Shown here: positions 62,724 to 64,000 of the stretch, one piece after another
How the letters are laid out: each line of letters starts with the position of its first letter
Position numbering within the stretch: the stretch's first letter is position 1
Origin: Fluviicola sp.
GTDB taxonomy: Bacteria > Bacteroidota > Bacteroidia > Flavobacteriales_D > Crocinitomicaceae
Direction: 5' to 3'
DNA length: 64,000 nt
NCBI RefSeq assembly: GCF_029266855.1
Contig: NZ_JAQSWB010000002.1
Location: 186,001-250,000, forward strand
Notes under the pieces: generated by a model
What the model saw: only the letters and a program-made list of their open reading frames with translations
What the model was told of the DNA's origin: nothing
Databases searched by the model: none
Position numbers and translations under genes: made by a program

Positions 62724-63689
62724 ATGCAACGCTTTTTAATTATTCAAACAGCTTTTTTAGGGGACGTCATTTTGGCCACTCCCGTGATCAGTGAATTGAA
62801 GCGTCTGCATCCGGAAGCAGAGATCGATGTGCTGGTACGAAAAGGCAATGAAGCGATCCTGCAGAATCACCCTGCCATTCACGAAGTGTTTTCCTTCAAT
62901 AAGAAACAAGGGAAGTGGAAAGAGATCAAGCGTTTGATCGGGCTTTTCAGATCCAAAAGATACGACGAGGTGATCAACCTGCAGCGTTTCGGAAGTTCTG
63001 GCCTGATAACCTTTCTTTCCGGTGCAAAGAAGAAGGTTGGTTTCAATAAGAATCCCTTTTCTTTTTGCTACAATATCAAGATTCAACATGAAATAGGAAA
63101 AGGGAAGCATGAAGTGCAGCGCAACCTGGAATGTATTGCCCATCACGGAGCACAGTCTTTGGTTCGTCCGGAAGTTTTTCCTTCAGACCAGGACCGGGCG
63201 AAAGTTGCGGCTTATACAAACGGTCCGTTCTATACACTTGCTCCGGCTTCCGTTTGGTTCACCAAGCAGCTCCCGGAGAAAAAATGGATCGAACTGGCTA
63301 CAAACCTGAAGCGAAAAGGAAGTGTTTTCCTCGTAGGCGGACCTGCTGACTTTGAATTGTGTCAACGCATTCTTCAAGCCGCGGATTTACCGGGTGAGAA
63401 TAACTTAGCAGGAAAACTGAATTTATTGGAATCCTGTGCACTGTTTGAAAAGGCTGTGCGCTGTTTTGTAAACGATTCCGGTCCTTTACACATGGCCACC
63501 GCGGTGAATGCTCCGGTAACCGCGTTTTTCTGTGCTACCGTGCCGCGTTTTGGTTTCGGACCGCTTTCGGATGACAGCGAGATTCGTGAAACGAAGGAAG
63601 CACTGATCTGCCGGCCTTGTGGTTTACATGGCGGAAAGATCTGCCCGGAAGGCCATTTCATGTGCGGAAGGATTGATATAAGCGTTTAA
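62724..63689 (+). CDS. family 9 glycosyltransferase (heptosyltransferase-like)
   Basis: 321 residues from the ATG at 62724 (the frame extends to 62679). QTAFLGDVILATPVISELKR (about 7-26) and, near the C-terminus, FVNDSGPLHMATAVNAPVTAFF are the family 9 signatures. Such enzymes add sugars, often heptose, to the lipopolysaccharide core. The acceptor cannot be read from the sequence. Confidence 0.88.
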   Translation: MQRFLIIQTAFLGDVILATPVISELKRLHPEAEIDVLVRKGNEAILQNHPAIHEVFSFNKKQGKWKEIKRLIGLFRSKRYDEVINLQRFGSSGLITFLSGAKKKVGFNKNPFSFCYNIKIQHEIGKGKHEVQRNLECIAHHGAQSLVRPEVFPSDQDRAKVAAYTNGPFYTLAPASVWFTKQLPEKKWIELATNLKRKGSVFLVGGPADFELCQRILQAADLPGENNLAGKLNLLESCALFEKAVRCFVNDSGPLHMATAVNAPVTAFFCATVPRFGFGPLSDDSEIRETKEALICRPCGLHGGKICPEGHFMCGRIDISV

Positions 63690-63827
63690 CCACAAAGTAC
63701 ACAAAGATCACGAAGTCTATTTATAATTAGTTATTTATATTGTTAGTATAATAACACATACAGTTGTAACTATAATGGGATATAACCAGGTTTAATTATA
63801 CCCTCGTGTGCTTAGTGCTCTTCGTGG
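63690..63827. repeat. imperfect long inverted repeat between convergent genes
   Basis: CCACAAAGTACACAAAG at 63690-63706 (arm to 63715) and its rough complement at 63803-63827 (CTCGTGTGCTTAGTGCTC, then TTCGTGG) flank about 87 nt of A/T-rich DNA. It is the same vocabulary as the repeats at 681-734 and 42688-42751. Confidence 0.5.
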
Positions 63828-64000
63828 TCATTTCAATGGCAAACTCACCCGGATCGTTGTTCCTTTCCCGATCTCGGAGTGAACAACATATACTTTCCCT
63901 TTGTGATATTCTTTTACAATCCGCTTCACCAAAGATAAGCCCAATCCCCAGCCGCGTTTTTTGGTGGTGTAGCCGGGTTCGAAGATGGATTTGAACTGTT
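63828..64000 (-). CDS. sensor histidine kinase, C-terminal fragment cut by window edge
   Basis: The last 57 residues of a kinase on the minus strand, open at the window end. It contains the G2 box of the ATPase domain and its neighbours (FEPGYTTKKRGWGLGLSLVKRIV, HSEIGKGTTIRVSLPLK) and then a stop at 63828-63830. The N-terminal part lies beyond the window. Confidence 0.85.
   Translation of the reverse strand, partial: QFKSIFEPGYTTKKRGWGLGLSLVKRIVKEYHKGKVYVVHSEIGKGTTIRVSLPLK

Overview
The window is a chromosomal segment of a member of the Bacteroidota, most likely a flavobacterial lineage. A Crocinitomicaceae/Fluviicola-like origin is my guess, not something the sequence proves. The signs are type IX secretion C-terminal domains of both kinds (type A at 14.3 kb, gliding-motility-associated type B at 55 kb), lipoproteins and TPR-like proteins of Bacteroidota type, weak Shine-Dalgarno sequences, and promoter -7 boxes of the TAnnTTTG type. 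The window carries about 57 protein genes. I found no rRNA, tRNA, CRISPR array or transposase.

Region 1 (1-14.2 kb) holds small membrane and DUF6496 proteins, an MFS transporter, a YbjN-like protein and a NarL-type two-component system (2652-4047). That system is followed by four paralogous seven-helix membrane proteins (4040-7573), which look like sensor modules. Each paralogue is preceded by a GCTTAGAACTAAGC-like inverted repeat. In three of the four the repeat lies exactly 21 nt from a TAnnTTTG box, and three of the 5' leaders carry a 10-bp hairpin. An alpha/beta-hydrolase lipoprotein, a duplicated pair of TPR-plus-beta proteins and a second operon (secreted protein, membrane protein, histidine kinase, regulator; 11543-14155) follow.

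Region 2 (14.2-18.7 kb) holds a secreted purple-acid-phosphatase-like protein with a type IX sorting tail, a secreted protein of unknown function, and two kinds of tandem or direct repeat.

Region 3 (18.7-40.5 kb, all on the minus strand) is a complete contractile injection system of the extracellular (eCIS; Afp/PVC-like) class. Read in the direction of transcription it has: a short WYL-type HTH regulator, DUF4255 cap/terminator protein (Afp16-like), an unknown protein, one sheath, two tubes, DUF5908 (a 53-residue gene easily missed), LysM baseplate hub (Afp7), VgrG-like spike (Afp8), PAAR tip (Afp10), gp25 wedge (Afp9), two large wedge proteins (Afp11 and Afp12) flanking a fibre-like protein, the tape-measure protein, three ORFs with a shared N-terminal leader (a stand-alone 66-residue leader, a DUF4157-WHH/HNH nuclease and a DUF4157-GNAT-like protein), the AAA+ ATPase (Afp15) and a signal-peptide-bearing membrane protein. 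The effector set and shared leader are the most interesting part of the window.

Region 4 (40.7-51.7 kb) holds a DUF72 protein, small unknowns, and a TetR repressor with matching palindromes in front of itself and of a thiolase. These are followed by an SDR, a hotdog thioesterase and a beta-ketoacyl synthase, probably one fatty-acyl regulon. A lipoprotein, and a nitronate monooxygenase overlapping a pair of M16 peptidases, complete the region.

Region 5 (51.7-64 kb) holds a giant type IX-secreted surface protein, a ClC channel with CBS domains, a KOW-like small protein, a lipoprotein, two small membrane proteins, an M1 peptidase, a family 9 glycosyltransferase and the C-terminal end of a histidine kinase cut by the window edge. 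Imperfect inverted repeats built from CTTCGTGTGCTTTG-like units recur between genes.
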